A DNA stretch of 64,000 bases, from contig NZ_JALIGE010000075.1 in assembly GCF_024764835.1 (NCBI RefSeq), positions 310,001 to 374,000 on the forward strand, read 5' to 3'. This stretch comes from Scandinavium hiltneri. GTDB taxonomy: Bacteria > Pseudomonadota > Gammaproteobacteria > Enterobacterales > Enterobacteriaceae. Below the pieces are notes generated by a model that saw only the letters and a list, made by a program, of their open reading frames with translations, was not told where the DNA came from and did no database searches. Below, piece by piece: positions 33,719 to 42,893 of the stretch; position 1 is the first letter of the stretch, and each line of letters opens with the position of its first letter. The translations under genes were made by a program, and so were the position numbers.

Positions 33719-36004
33719 TTAGATTTTACATGCGCCGCTTTCGCAGCCATCGTCCTGGATGGACGGTGCCATATCGTCCTGGGCATCTTCTGCGCCATCA
33801 CGGGTGTTGTGATAGTACAGGGTTTTCACGCCAAATTTATAGGCATTGAGCAGGTCTTTGAGCAGTTGCTGCATCGGCACTTTACCCGACGGGAAACGCG
33901 TCGGGTCATAGTTGGTGTTTGCCGAAATCGACTGGTCGATAAACTTCTGCATGATTCCCACTAATTGCAGATACCCGTCGTTGTTCGGCATTTCCCACAG
34001 CAGCTCGTAGCTGTTCTGCAGTTTTTCGTAATCCGGCACAACCTGGCGCAGGATCCCGTCTTTCGACGCTTTGATGCTGACATGACCGCGCGGCGGTTCG
34101 ATGCCGTTGGTGGCGTTAGAGATCTGCGAAGAGGTCTCAGACGGCATCAGGGCAGACAGCGTGGAGTTACGCAGGCCGTGGGTTTTGATCGACTCACGCA
34201 GACCATCCCAGTCGTAGTGCAGCGGCTCGTTAACGATAGCATCCAGGTCTTTCTTGTAGGTGTCGATCGGCAGAATGCCTTTCGCGTAGGTGGTTTCGTT
34301 GAACCACGGGCACGCGCCTTGCTCTTTCGCCAGTTCGTTGGACGCTTTCAGCAGGTAGTACTGAATGGCTTCAAACGTTTTGTGGGTCAGGTTGTTGCCG
34401 CTGCCGTCGGAGTAGCGTTTACCGTTTTTCGCCAGGTAGTAAGCGAAGTTGATAACGCCAATGCCGAGGGTACGACGGCCCATTGCGCCACGTTTTGCCG
34501 CCAGAATTGGGTAGTCCTGATAATCGAGCAGGGCATCCAGCGCACGAACCGCCAGAATTGCCAGCTCTTCCAGAGAGTCCAGGCTGTCAATCGCGCCAAG
34601 GTTGAATGCAGACAGGGTACACAGGGCAATTTCACCGTTTTCGTCGTTTACATCGTCCAGCGGTTTGGTCGGCAGGGCGATTTCCAGGCACAGGTTAGAC
34701 TGGCGCACCGGGGCAATAGCCGGATCGAACGGGCTGTGGGTGTTGCAGTGGTCAACGTTCTGGATGTAGATGCGGCCGGTAGAGGCGCGTTCCTGCATCA
34801 CCAGAGAAAACAGTTCAACCGCTTTGATGCGCTGCTTGCGGATGCTGATGTCTTTTTCGTATTTCACATACAGACGCTCAAACTCGTCCTGATTGGCGAA
34901 GAACGCGTCATACAGGCCTGGGACGTCGGACGGGCTGAACAGAGTGATGTCTTCACCTCTCAGCAGACGGGTGTACATCAGTTTGTTGATCTGTACGCCG
35001 TAGTCCATGTGACGCACGCGGTTCGCTTCGGTACCGCGGTTGTTTTTCAGCACCAGCAGGCTTTCAACTTCCAGATGCCACATTGGGTAGAACAGTGTAG
35101 CTGCACCGCCACGCACGCCGCCCTGAGAACAGGATTTCACGGCGGTCTGGAAGTGCTTGTAGAACGGGATACAGCCGGTGTGGAACGCTTCACCGCCACG
35201 AATTGGGCTGCCCAGCGCACGGATGCGACCGGCGTTGATACCAATCCCGGCGCGCTGAGAAACGTATTTCACGATGGCGCTGGAAGTGGCGTTGATGGAG
35301 TCGAGGCTGTCGCCGCACTCGATAAGCACGCAAGAGCTGAACTGACGCGTCGGGGTACGCACGCCGGACATGATTGGCGTCGGCAGTGAAATCTTGAAGG
35401 TGGAGACGGCGTCATAAAAACGCTTCACGTAGTCCAGACGCGTTTCACGCGGATAGTTAGAAAATAGACACGCGGCAACCAGAATGTAGAGGAACTGGGC
35501 GCTTTCATAGATTTCGCCCGTTACGCGGTTCTGAACCAGGTATTTCCCTTCCAGCTGCTTCACGGCGGCGTAGGAGAAGTTCATGTCGCGCCAGTGGTCG
35601 ATAAAACCGTCCATCTGCTTGAACTCTTCTTCCGTGTAGTCTTCCAGCAGATGACTGTCGTATTTACCCAGCTCAACCATGTTGACGACGTGGGTGTACA
35701 GCGCAGGCGGTTCAAACTGGCCGTACGCTTTCTTACGCAGATGGAAAATCGCCAGGCGCGCGGCAAGGTACTGATAATCAGGAGCATCACGGGAGATCAG
35801 ATCCGCAGCGGCCTTGATGATGGTCTCATGGATGTCGGCAGTTTTGATGCCGTCATAGAACTGGATGTGAGAGCGCAGTTCAACCTGAGAAATGGAAACG
35901 TTGTTCAGCCCTTCGGCCGCCCAGTCCAGCACGCGATGAATTTTATCGAGATTGATTTGCTCAGTCTCGCCATCACGCTTAGTCACCATCAGACGCTGAT
36001 TCAT
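33719..36004 (-). CDS. nrdA: Ribonucleoside-diphosphate reductase 1 subunit alpha
   Basis: The class Ia catalytic subunit, 761 residues. An N-terminal ATP-cone (MVTKRDGETEQINLDKIHR) gives allosteric activity control. The redox and radical cysteines are visible: C225 region SSCVLIECGDS, C439 with Glu in NLCLEIALP, C462 in ALCTLSAFN, and the C-terminal pair in DDGCESGACKI. Its upstream region holds DnaA boxes and paired NrdR boxes. Confidence 0.98.
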   Translation of the reverse strand: MNQRLMVTKRDGETEQINLDKIHRVLDWAAEGLNNVSISQVELRSHIQFYDGIKTADIHETIIKAAADLISRDAPDYQYLAARLAIFHLRKKAYGQFEPPALYTHVVNMVELGKYDSHLLEDYTEEEFKQMDGFIDHWRDMNFSYAAVKQLEGKYLVQNRVTGEIYESAQFLYILVAACLFSNYPRETRLDYVKRFYDAVSTFKISLPTPIMSGVRTPTRQFSSCVLIECGDSLDSINATSSAIVKYVSQRAGIGINAGRIRALGSPIRGGEAFHTGCIPFYKHFQTAVKSCSQGGVRGGAATLFYPMWHLEVESLLVLKNNRGTEANRVRHMDYGVQINKLMYTRLLRGEDITLFSPSDVPGLYDAFFANQDEFERLYVKYEKDISIRKQRIKAVELFSLVMQERASTGRIYIQNVDHCNTHSPFDPAIAPVRQSNLCLEIALPTKPLDDVNDENGEIALCTLSAFNLGAIDSLDSLEELAILAVRALDALLDYQDYPILAAKRGAMGRRTLGIGVINFAYYLAKNGKRYSDGSGNNLTHKTFEAIQYYLLKASNELAKEQGACPWFNETTYAKGILPIDTYKKDLDAIVNEPLHYDWDGLRESIKTHGLRNSTLSALMPSETSSQISNATNGIEPPRGHVSIKASKDGILRQVVPDYEKLQNSYELLWEMPNNDGYLQLVGIMQKFIDQSISANTNYDPTRFPSGKVPMQQLLKDLLNAYKFGVKTLYYHNTRDGAEDAQDDMAPSIQDDGCESGACKI

Positions 36005-36046
36005 GTGCTTTTTTACCTGTCCGTGAAATGGAAAAATACCCCCCGT

Positions 36047-36085
36047 TTATCCACAAAATGCCGTTGTGGCTAACTCTGTGGATAA
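36047..36085. promoter_or_regulatory. Two perfect DnaA boxes upstream of nrdA
   Basis: TTATCCACA at 36047-36055 and its inverse TGTGGATAA at 36077-36085, both exact matches to the consensus, face each other 43-81 bases upstream of the nrdA start. DnaA control of nrdAB is known in E. coli and links dNTP supply to initiation of replication. Confidence 0.85.
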
Positions 36086-36133
36086 ATACTATATGTAGGG
36101 GTTATGCGATAAGATTAACGCTATATGGTGAGT
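36086..36133. promoter_or_regulatory. Paired NrdR boxes upstream of nrdA
   Basis: Two 16-base segments, 36086-36101 and 36118-36133, each match 12 of 16 positions of the NrdR consensus ACACWATATATWGTGT. Their starts are 32 bases apart, about three helical turns, as expected for NrdR repression. The rest of the gap to ubiG (36134-36304) is AT-rich and shows no gene. Confidence 0.7.
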
Positions 36134-36304
36134 ATTCTAGTAAGGATTCATTTGAGTACAAGGGTTGATTTTGACGTTAATTTAAGGTTGCAAAAGGGTA
36201 GCGGAGGCTAAGTCCACGGATTGTAAGGCCTGGCGACATTGTCAATATTTGAAGAAAAAAAATAGAAATTTGATCGAGTGCTGATTTCTTCAACGAGAAG
36301 GTGA

Positions 36305-36329
36305 ATTGCGCAACAGAACGCTGCGCAAT
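36305..36329 (-). terminator. Hairpin after ubiG
   Basis: A perfect 8-bp stem (ATTGCGCA with TGCGCAAT) and a nine-base loop lie 24 bases past the ubiG stop on the minus strand. A T run (TCTTTAT) follows only on the plus side, so its strength for ubiG is unclear. Confidence 0.45.
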
Positions 36330-36352
36330 CTTTATAAGAATAAGCTATGACG

Positions 36353-37078
36353 TTAGTCGTTTTTTGCCGTTGTATGCAACATGTAATTAACATCAACACC
36401 CGGTGCGAGCTTAAAGTGATTCGTAACCGGATTATAGTGCAGGCCGATGATATGACGTTCCTGCAGGCAGGTTTGGTCGACCCAGCTCAGCAGCTCGGCG
36501 GGCTTGATGAACTTCTTCACGTCATGCGTGCCTTTTGGCACCATGTTTAAGACATATTCTGCACCCACAACGGCCATCAGCCACGCTTTGCCGTTGCGGT
36601 TGATGGTGGAGAAAAAGACCTGACCGCCGGGCTTCACTAGCTTCGCACAGGCATTCACCACGGACTGTGGGTCCGGTACGTGTTCGAGCATTTCCATGCA
36701 GGTCACGACGTCGTATTGCTGTGCATGTTTCGCCGCGTGGTCTTCCACGGTTTCCTGAATGTAATCCACCTGAATGCCGGTTTCCAGCGCATGCAAACGT
36801 GCGACCTGCAACGGTTCAAACCCCATATCCAGCCCGGTAACGGTGGCACCTTCACGCGCCATGCTTTCGGCGAGGATCCCACCGCCGCAGCCGACATCCA
36901 GCACTTTCTTGCCAAACAACCCGCCTGAATGGTTGCTGATGTAGCCCAGACGCAGCGGATTAATGCGGTGCAGTGGTTTAAATTCCCCTTCCAGGTCCCA
37001 CCAGCGTGAGGCGACGGCTTCGAATTTCGCAATTTCGTCGTGATCGACGTTAGCCACCGGATGTTTTTCGGCATTCAT
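36353..37078 (-). CDS. ubiG: Ubiquinone biosynthesis O-methyltransferase UbiG
   Basis: A SAM-dependent methyltransferase that performs both O-methylations in ubiquinone synthesis, 241 residues when started at the ATG at 37078 (MNAEKHPVANVDHDEI), which aligns with E. coli. SAM motif I VLDVGCGGGILAE is at about residues 60-72. It diverges from gyrA with 157 bases between. Confidence 0.97.
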   Translation of the reverse strand: MNAEKHPVANVDHDEIAKFEAVASRWWDLEGEFKPLHRINPLRLGYISNHSGGLFGKKVLDVGCGGGILAESMAREGATVTGLDMGFEPLQVARLHALETGIQVDYIQETVEDHAAKHAQQYDVVTCMEMLEHVPDPQSVVNACAKLVKPGGQVFFSTINRNGKAWLMAVVGAEYVLNMVPKGTHDVKKFIKPAELLSWVDQTCLQERHIIGLHYNPVTNHFKLAPGVDVNYMLHTTAKND

Positions 37079-37182
37079 GGGTACATTGACTCCTTTTCTT
37101 ATCAGGTCTGTGAGTATATCAGCACCCCGGCGCGAATAAAGCGCCGTGCTGGTACATAGGTTTACCTCAATCACGTCGGCTG

Positions 37183-37191
37183 TGTTATAAT
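37183..37191 (+). promoter_or_regulatory. gyrA promoter with extended -10
   Basis: TGTTATAAT gives a consensus -10 hexamer TATAAT (37186-37191) with an upstream TG (extended -10). The best -35 is weak (around 37162). In E. coli the gyrA -10 region is responsible for stimulation by DNA relaxation. The start codon lies 45 bases further on. Confidence 0.65.
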
Positions 37192-37235
37192 TTGCGACCT
37201 TTGAATCCGGGAAACAGTAGAGGGATAGCGGTTAG

Positions 37236-39872
37236 ATGAGCGACCTTGCGAGAGAAATTACACCGGTCAACATTGAGGAAGAGCTTAAGCGCTCATATCT
37301 GGATTACGCGATGTCCGTTATTGTCGGCCGCGCACTGCCAGATGTCCGAGATGGACTCAAGCCGGTACACCGTCGCGTACTTTACGCCATGAATGTATTG
37401 GGCAATGACTGGAATAAAGCCTACAAAAAATCTGCCCGCGTCGTGGGTGACGTCATCGGTAAATACCACCCTCATGGTGATACCGCCGTTTACGACACCA
37501 TCGTCCGTATGGCGCAACCATTCTCCCTGCGTTACATGCTGGTCGACGGCCAAGGTAACTTCGGTTCAGTAGACGGCGACTCCGCCGCAGCGATGCGTTA
37601 TACGGAAATCCGTATGTCGAAAATCGCCCATGAACTGATGGCCGACCTGGAAAAAGACACCGTTGATTTCGTCGATAACTACGACGGCACCGAACGTATT
37701 CCAGACGTTATGCCAACTAAGATCCCGAACCTGTTAGTTAACGGTTCGTCCGGTATCGCGGTGGGTATGGCAACGAACATTCCGCCACATAACATTACCG
37801 AAGTCATTAATGGCTGCCTGGCTTACATCGATGATGAAGACATCACCGTCGAGGGGCTGATGGAACACATCCCAGGGCCTGACTTCCCGACTGCAGCTAT
37901 CATCAATGGCCGTCGTGGCATTGAAGAAGCCTATCGTACCGGTCGCGGTAAAATCTATATTCGCGCCCGTGCGGAAGTCGAAGCTGACGCCAAAACGGGC
38001 CGTGAAACCATCATCGTGCACGAAATTCCTTATCAGGTGAACAAAGCTCGCCTGATCGAGAAAATCGCCGAGCTGGTGAAAGACAAACGCGTTGAAGGTA
38101 TCAGCGCGCTGCGTGACGAGTCTGATAAAGACGGTATGCGCATCGTGATTGAAATCAAACGTGACGCGGTGGGTGAAGTGGTGCTGAACAACCTCTACTC
38201 CCAGACTCAGCTGCAGACCTCTTTCGGTATCAACATGGTTGCTCTGCACCATGGCCAGCCGAAGATCATGAACCTGAAAGACATTCTTTCCGCGTTTGTG
38301 CGTCACCGCCGCGAAGTCGTGACCCGTCGTACCATCTTCGAATTGCGTAAAGCACGCGATCGTGCGCACATCCTTGAAGCGCTGGCTATCGCGCTGGCCA
38401 ACATCGAACCGATCATTGAAATGATCCGTCGTGCGCCAACGCCTGCCGAAGCGAAAGCGGCGCTGATTGCACAGCCGTGGGCGCTGGGCAACGTTTCTGC
38501 GATGCTGGAACGTGCGGGCGATGACGCTGCGCGTCCGGAGTGGCTGGAGCCACAGTTCGGTATTCACGACGGTAAATATTTCCTGACCGAACAGCAGGCT
38601 CAGGCGATTCTGGATCTGCGTCTGCAGAAACTGACCGGCCTGGAGCATGAAAAACTGCTCGACGAGTATAAAGAGCTGTTGGAACAGATCGCGGAACTGC
38701 TGCATATTCTGGGCAGCGCTGACCGTCTGATGGAAGTGATTCGCGAAGAGCTGGAACTTGTTCGCGAGCAGTTCGGCGACCAGCGTCGTACCGAAATCAC
38801 GGCCAATACCGCAGACATCAACATCGAAGACCTGATCAACCAGGAAGACGTTGTTGTGACCCTGTCTCACCAGGGCTACGTGAAATATCAGCCGCTGACC
38901 GATTACGAAGCTCAGCGTCGCGGGGGCAAAGGTAAATCAGCTGCCCGTATTAAAGAAGAAGACTTTATCGACCGCCTGCTGGTCGCCAACACCCATGACA
39001 CCATTCTGCTGTTCTCCAGCCGTGGTCGTCTGTACTGGATGAAGGTTTATCAGCTGCCAGAAGCGAGCCGTGGTGCGCGTGGACGTCCAATCGTCAACCT
39101 GCTGCCGCTGGAAGCGAACGAACGTATCACCGCCATTCTGCCGGTGCGTGAATACGAAGAGGGCGTTAACGTCTTCATGGCTACCGCCAGCGGTACCGTC
39201 AAGAAAACGGCGCTGACCGAGTTCAGCCGTCCGCGTTCTGCCGGTATCATTGCGGTGAACCTGAAAGAAGACGATGAGCTGATTGGCGTTGACCTGACCA
39301 ACGGTAACGATGAAGCGATGCTGTTCTCTGCTGCCGGTAAAGTGGTGCGCTTTAAAGAGGGTGCAGTGCGTGCCATGGGCCGTACGGCGACGGGTGTTCG
39401 CGGTATCAAACTGGCCGGTGAAGACAAAGTCGTATCGCTGATTATCCCACGTGGTGAAGGGGCGGTTCTGACCGTGACCCAGAACGGCTACGGTAAGCGT
39501 ACTTCTGAAACCGAATACCCAACTAAGTCTCGCGGCACGCAGGGCGTTATCTCGATCAAAGTGACCGAGCGTAATGGTTCGGTGGTAGGCGCCGTACAGG
39601 TTGTGGATAGCGACCAGATAATGATGATAACCGATGCCGGTACGCTGGTGCGTACACGCGTTTCGGAAGTCAGCGTGGTTGGCCGTAACACCCAGGGCGT
39701 TATCCTCATCCGCACCGCGGAAGATGAAAACGTAGTGGGTCTGCAGCGTGTTGCTGAACCGGTTGACGAAGAAGAACTCGACGCTATCGACGGCAGCGTT
39801 GCCGAAGGTGACGATGAAATCGCTCCGGAAGTGGAATCTGACGACGATGTAGCCGATGACGCAGACGAGTAA
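37236..39872 (+). CDS. gyrA: DNA gyrase subunit A
   Basis: The DNA-cleaving subunit of gyrase, 878 residues (875 in E. coli). The catalytic Tyr lies in AAMRYTEIR (Tyr122). The GyrA box RRGGKGKSA in the C-terminal beta-pinwheel, needed for wrapping, is intact, and the acidic tail (DDDVADDADE) is present. In the quinolone region residue 83 is Thr (HPHGDTAVYD) where E. coli has Ser, and Asp87 is unchanged. Thr83 is reported as the natural residue in some enterobacteria, so it may not be an acquired mutation. A strong terminator follows. Confidence 0.98.
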   Translation: MSDLAREITPVNIEEELKRSYLDYAMSVIVGRALPDVRDGLKPVHRRVLYAMNVLGNDWNKAYKKSARVVGDVIGKYHPHGDTAVYDTIVRMAQPFSLRYMLVDGQGNFGSVDGDSAAAMRYTEIRMSKIAHELMADLEKDTVDFVDNYDGTERIPDVMPTKIPNLLVNGSSGIAVGMATNIPPHNITEVINGCLAYIDDEDITVEGLMEHIPGPDFPTAAIINGRRGIEEAYRTGRGKIYIRARAEVEADAKTGRETIIVHEIPYQVNKARLIEKIAELVKDKRVEGISALRDESDKDGMRIVIEIKRDAVGEVVLNNLYSQTQLQTSFGINMVALHHGQPKIMNLKDILSAFVRHRREVVTRRTIFELRKARDRAHILEALAIALANIEPIIEMIRRAPTPAEAKAALIAQPWALGNVSAMLERAGDDAARPEWLEPQFGIHDGKYFLTEQQAQAILDLRLQKLTGLEHEKLLDEYKELLEQIAELLHILGSADRLMEVIREELELVREQFGDQRRTEITANTADINIEDLINQEDVVVTLSHQGYVKYQPLTDYEAQRRGGKGKSAARIKEEDFIDRLLVANTHDTILLFSSRGRLYWMKVYQLPEASRGARGRPIVNLLPLEANERITAILPVREYEEGVNVFMATASGTVKKTALTEFSRPRSAGIIAVNLKEDDELIGVDLTNGNDEAMLFSAAGKVVRFKEGAVRAMGRTATGVRGIKLAGEDKVVSLIIPRGEGAVLTVTQNGYGKRTSETEYPTKSRGTQGVISIKVTERNGSVVGAVQVVDSDQIMMITDAGTLVRTRVSEVSVVGRNTQGVILIRTAEDENVVGLQRVAEPVDEEELDAIDGSVAEGDDEIAPEVESDDDVADDADE

Positions 39873-39901
39873 TTGTCTGAAATAATCGCCTGAAGTCAGT
39901 G

Positions 39902-39930
39902 AAAAGGGCCAGTGAAAACTGGCCCTTTTT
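39902..39930 (+). terminator. Rho-independent terminator of gyrA
   Basis: A perfect 12-bp stem (AAAAGGGCCAGT with ACTGGCCCTTTT), GAAA tetraloop and T run lie 29 bases after the gyrA stop. Confidence 0.92.
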
Positions 39931-40001
39931 CTTTGAACGTTGCGAGGGTAGAGATTTACCGCTACCTTAATCCCATCTTTTTGCATGTACACGGCCAAAC
40001 G

Positions 40002-42848
40002 TTGAAATACCTCGTCTCTTTTCGCACGACTCTGAAAGTCTCCCGCTATCTTTTCCGGGCGCTGGCGCTGTTGCTCTGGCTGCTGATTGCCTTTGTCTCG
40101 GCGTTCTACATTGTGAATTCGCTGCACACCAAAGAGGCGGAGATACGTCAGGAATTTAACCTCAGCTACGATCAGGCCCAGCGCTACATTCAGCGCACGT
40201 CAGACGTGATGAAAGAGCTGAAGTACATTGCGGAAAATCGACTGAGTGTGGAAAACGGCGTGATGTCCTCACGCACGGCGAAAGACGATACCGAAGTACC
40301 CGAATTTGAGCCGCTGTTCCAGGATTCCGACTGCGGTGCACTGAGCAACACCTGGCGCGGCTCGCTTGAGTCGCTGGCATGGTTTATGCGCTACTGGCGC
40401 GACAATTTCTCTGCGGCTTACGATCTCAATCGCGTGTTCCTGATTGGCAGCGACAATCTCTGTATGGCGAACTTTGGCCTGCGCGATATGCCGATGGAAC
40501 ATGAGCAGGCGCTGAAAATCCTGCATGAGCGGATCATGAAATACCGCAATGCGCCGCAGGATGAGCGCGGCAATAACCTGTTCTGGATTAGCCAGGGCCC
40601 GCGTCCGGGCGTGGGCTACTTCTATGCGCTGACGCCGGTGTATCTCGCCAACCGCCTACAGGCACTGCTCGGCATAGAACAAACCATCCGCATGGAAAAC
40701 TTCTTCACGCCGGGCAGTATGCCAATGGGCGTGACCATTCTGGATGAAAGCGGCCAGCCGTTGATTTCTCTCACCGGCGGCGATAGCAAACTGAAAATCG
40801 ACCCGCACTGGATGCAGGAGCGTGCCTGGTTTGGCTACACGTCAGGCTTCCGCGAGCTGGTGCTGAAGAAAAGCCTGCCGCCGTCCTCGCTGAGCATTGT
40901 CTACTCGGTGCCGGTGGATTTGGTTCTCGAGCGGATAAGAATGCTTATCCTCAATGCCTTACTGCTGAATATTCTGACCGGCGTGGCGCTGTTTACCCTG
41001 GCGCGAATGTACGAACGCCGGATTTTCCTGCCTGCCGAAGCCGATGCACAGCGCCTGGAGGAGCACGAGCAGTTCAACCGTAAAATTGTGGCCTCTGCCC
41101 CGGTCGGGATCTGTATTTTGCGCACCCAGGACGGGACCAACATCCTGAGTAACGAGCTGGCGCATAATTACCTGAATATGTTGACCCACGAAGACCGACA
41201 GCGGTTGACGCAGATTATCTGTGGCCAGCAGGTCAACTTTGTTGATGTGCTCACCAGCAACAATACCAATCTGCAAATCAGCTTTGTCCATTCCCGCTAT
41301 CGCAATGAAAATGTGGCGATTTGTGTCCTGGTGGACGTGTCGTCGCGTGTGAAGATGGAAGAGTCGTTGCAGGAAATGGCGCAGGCCGCCGAGCAGGCGA
41401 GCCAGTCGAAATCCATGTTCCTTGCCACCGTCAGCCACGAGTTGCGCACCCCGCTGTACGGCATAATCGGTAACCTCGACCTGCTGCAAACGAAAGAGCT
41501 GCCGAAGGGCGTCGACCGACTGGTCACGGCGATGAATAACTCCTCCAGCCTGCTGCTGAAAATCATCAGCGATATTCTCGATTTCTCGAAGATTGAGTCG
41601 GAGCAGCTGAAAATCGAACCGCGCGAGTTTTCTCCGCGCGAGGTGATGAGCCACATCACCGCCAACTATCTGCCGCTGGTGGTGCGTAAACAGCTTGGGC
41701 TGTACTGCTTCGTTGAACCGGATGTGCCGCAGCAGCTGGCGGGTGACCCAATGCGTTTGCAGCAGGTGATTTCCAACCTGCTGAGCAATGCGATTAAGTT
41801 CACCGACGTCGGCTGCATTATTCTGCATCTGCGCCGCGATGAGGACTATCTCAGCATTAGCGTGCGTGATACCGGGGTGGGTATTCCGGCGAAAGAAGTG
41901 GTCCGTCTGTTTGACCCGTTCTTCCAGGTCGGCACCGGTGTGCAGCGTAATTTCCAGGGAACCGGGCTGGGGCTGGCGATTTGTGAGAAGCTCATCAACA
42001 TGATGGACGGCGACATTTCGGTGGATACCGAACCGGGCATGGGCAGCCAGTTCACCATTCGTATTCCACTGTATGGTGCGCAAAACCTGAATCCTGCCGC
42101 CATTGATGGCCTGTCCGGCAAGCGCTGCTGGCTGGCGGTGCGTAATGCATCGCTGTCGCAGTTTATCGAATCCCTGCTGTCGCGCCACGGCGTGGAAGTG
42201 ATGCGCTATGAGGGCCAGACGCCACAGGCTGACGATATGCTGATTTCCGACGACGAACTGGCCCAGCCGTGGGCCGGGCGTGGGGCGATTATATTCTGCC
42301 GTCGCCATATCGGTATTCCGCTGGAACGTGCGCCGGGCGAGTGGATCCACAGCGTGGCATCACCGCATGAACTGCTGACGCTGCTGGGCCGAATTTACAG
42401 TATTGACGTCGAAACCGCTGACAACGGGGGAGCGTTGGCTTTGGCGGAAAACACCGCTGAAGCCAACGATGACATGATGATTCTGGTCGTCGACGATCAT
42501 CCTATCAACCGCCGGCTACTGGCCGACCAGCTCGGATCCCTTGGCTATCAGTGCAAAACCGCCAATGACGGCGTTGATGCGCTGAATGTGCTCAGCAAAA
42601 ACCATATCGATATCGTACTCAGCGACGTCAACATGCCAAATATGGACGGTTATCGTCTCACGCAGCGAATCCGTCAGCTGGGCTTAACGCTGCCGGTTGT
42701 GGGCGTGACGGCGAATGCGCTGGCGGAAGAGAAGCAGCGTTGTCTGGAATCAGGTATGGATAGCTGTCTGTCGAAACCGGTAACGCTGGATGTGATCAAG
42801 CAGACGCTGGCGGTCTATGCAGCACGGGTCAGAAAGGCAAGAAAGTAG
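40002..42848 (+). CDS. rcsC: Rcs phosphorelay hybrid sensor kinase RcsC
   Basis: The membrane hybrid kinase of the Rcs envelope-stress relay. I start it at the TTG at 40002 because LKYLVSFRTTLKVSRYLF aligns with the E. coli N-terminus, giving 948 residues (949 in E. coli). The longer frame begins inside the gyrA terminator. Layout: helix 1 (about 20-40), periplasmic domain, helix 2 (about 315-335), PAS-like linker, phospho-acceptor His in ATVSHELRTPLYG (about 479), ATPase domain (GTGLGLAICEKL), ABL domain, and receiver domain with Asp in VLSDVNMPNMDG. It converges on rcsB. Confidence 0.95.
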   Translation: MKYLVSFRTTLKVSRYLFRALALLLWLLIAFVSAFYIVNSLHTKEAEIRQEFNLSYDQAQRYIQRTSDVMKELKYIAENRLSVENGVMSSRTAKDDTEVPEFEPLFQDSDCGALSNTWRGSLESLAWFMRYWRDNFSAAYDLNRVFLIGSDNLCMANFGLRDMPMEHEQALKILHERIMKYRNAPQDERGNNLFWISQGPRPGVGYFYALTPVYLANRLQALLGIEQTIRMENFFTPGSMPMGVTILDESGQPLISLTGGDSKLKIDPHWMQERAWFGYTSGFRELVLKKSLPPSSLSIVYSVPVDLVLERIRMLILNALLLNILTGVALFTLARMYERRIFLPAEADAQRLEEHEQFNRKIVASAPVGICILRTQDGTNILSNELAHNYLNMLTHEDRQRLTQIICGQQVNFVDVLTSNNTNLQISFVHSRYRNENVAICVLVDVSSRVKMEESLQEMAQAAEQASQSKSMFLATVSHELRTPLYGIIGNLDLLQTKELPKGVDRLVTAMNNSSSLLLKIISDILDFSKIESEQLKIEPREFSPREVMSHITANYLPLVVRKQLGLYCFVEPDVPQQLAGDPMRLQQVISNLLSNAIKFTDVGCIILHLRRDEDYLSISVRDTGVGIPAKEVVRLFDPFFQVGTGVQRNFQGTGLGLAICEKLINMMDGDISVDTEPGMGSQFTIRIPLYGAQNLNPAAIDGLSGKRCWLAVRNASLSQFIESLLSRHGVEVMRYEGQTPQADDMLISDDELAQPWAGRGAIIFCRRHIGIPLERAPGEWIHSVASPHELLTLLGRIYSIDVETADNGGALALAENTAEANDDMMILVVDDHPINRRLLADQLGSLGYQCKTANDGVDALNVLSKNHIDIVLSDVNMPNMDGYRLTQRIRQLGLTLPVVGVTANALAEEKQRCLESGMDSCLSKPVTLDVIKQTLAVYAARVRKARK

Positions 42849-42863
42849 AGTAGGGAGTAAGAT

Positions 42864-42885
42864 TCCCCCGGTGGGCACCGGGGGA
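42864..42885. terminator. Hairpin between convergent rcsC and rcsB
   Basis: A perfect inverted repeat (TCCCCCGGTG with CACCGGGGGA, two bases apart) sits between the two stop codons. It has no T tract but may act as a shared barrier or end point. Confidence 0.55.
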
Positions 42886-42893
42886 TGAACAGC

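Noticed and set aside
33965..35389. A 474-codon open frame antisense to nrdA
   Set aside because: It mirrors the codon structure of a highly expressed gene and has no recognisable domain or ribosome site. nrdA itself is certain.
37734..40127. Long antisense frames across gyrA and the start of rcsC
   Set aside because: Codon-bias shadows of gyrA. They run through the gyrA terminator and show no protein family features.
40959..42350. A 463-codon open frame antisense to rcsC
   Set aside because: Shadow of a long GC-rich coding region. The composition is His-, Gln- and Arg-rich as expected from reverse reading, and there is no domain.
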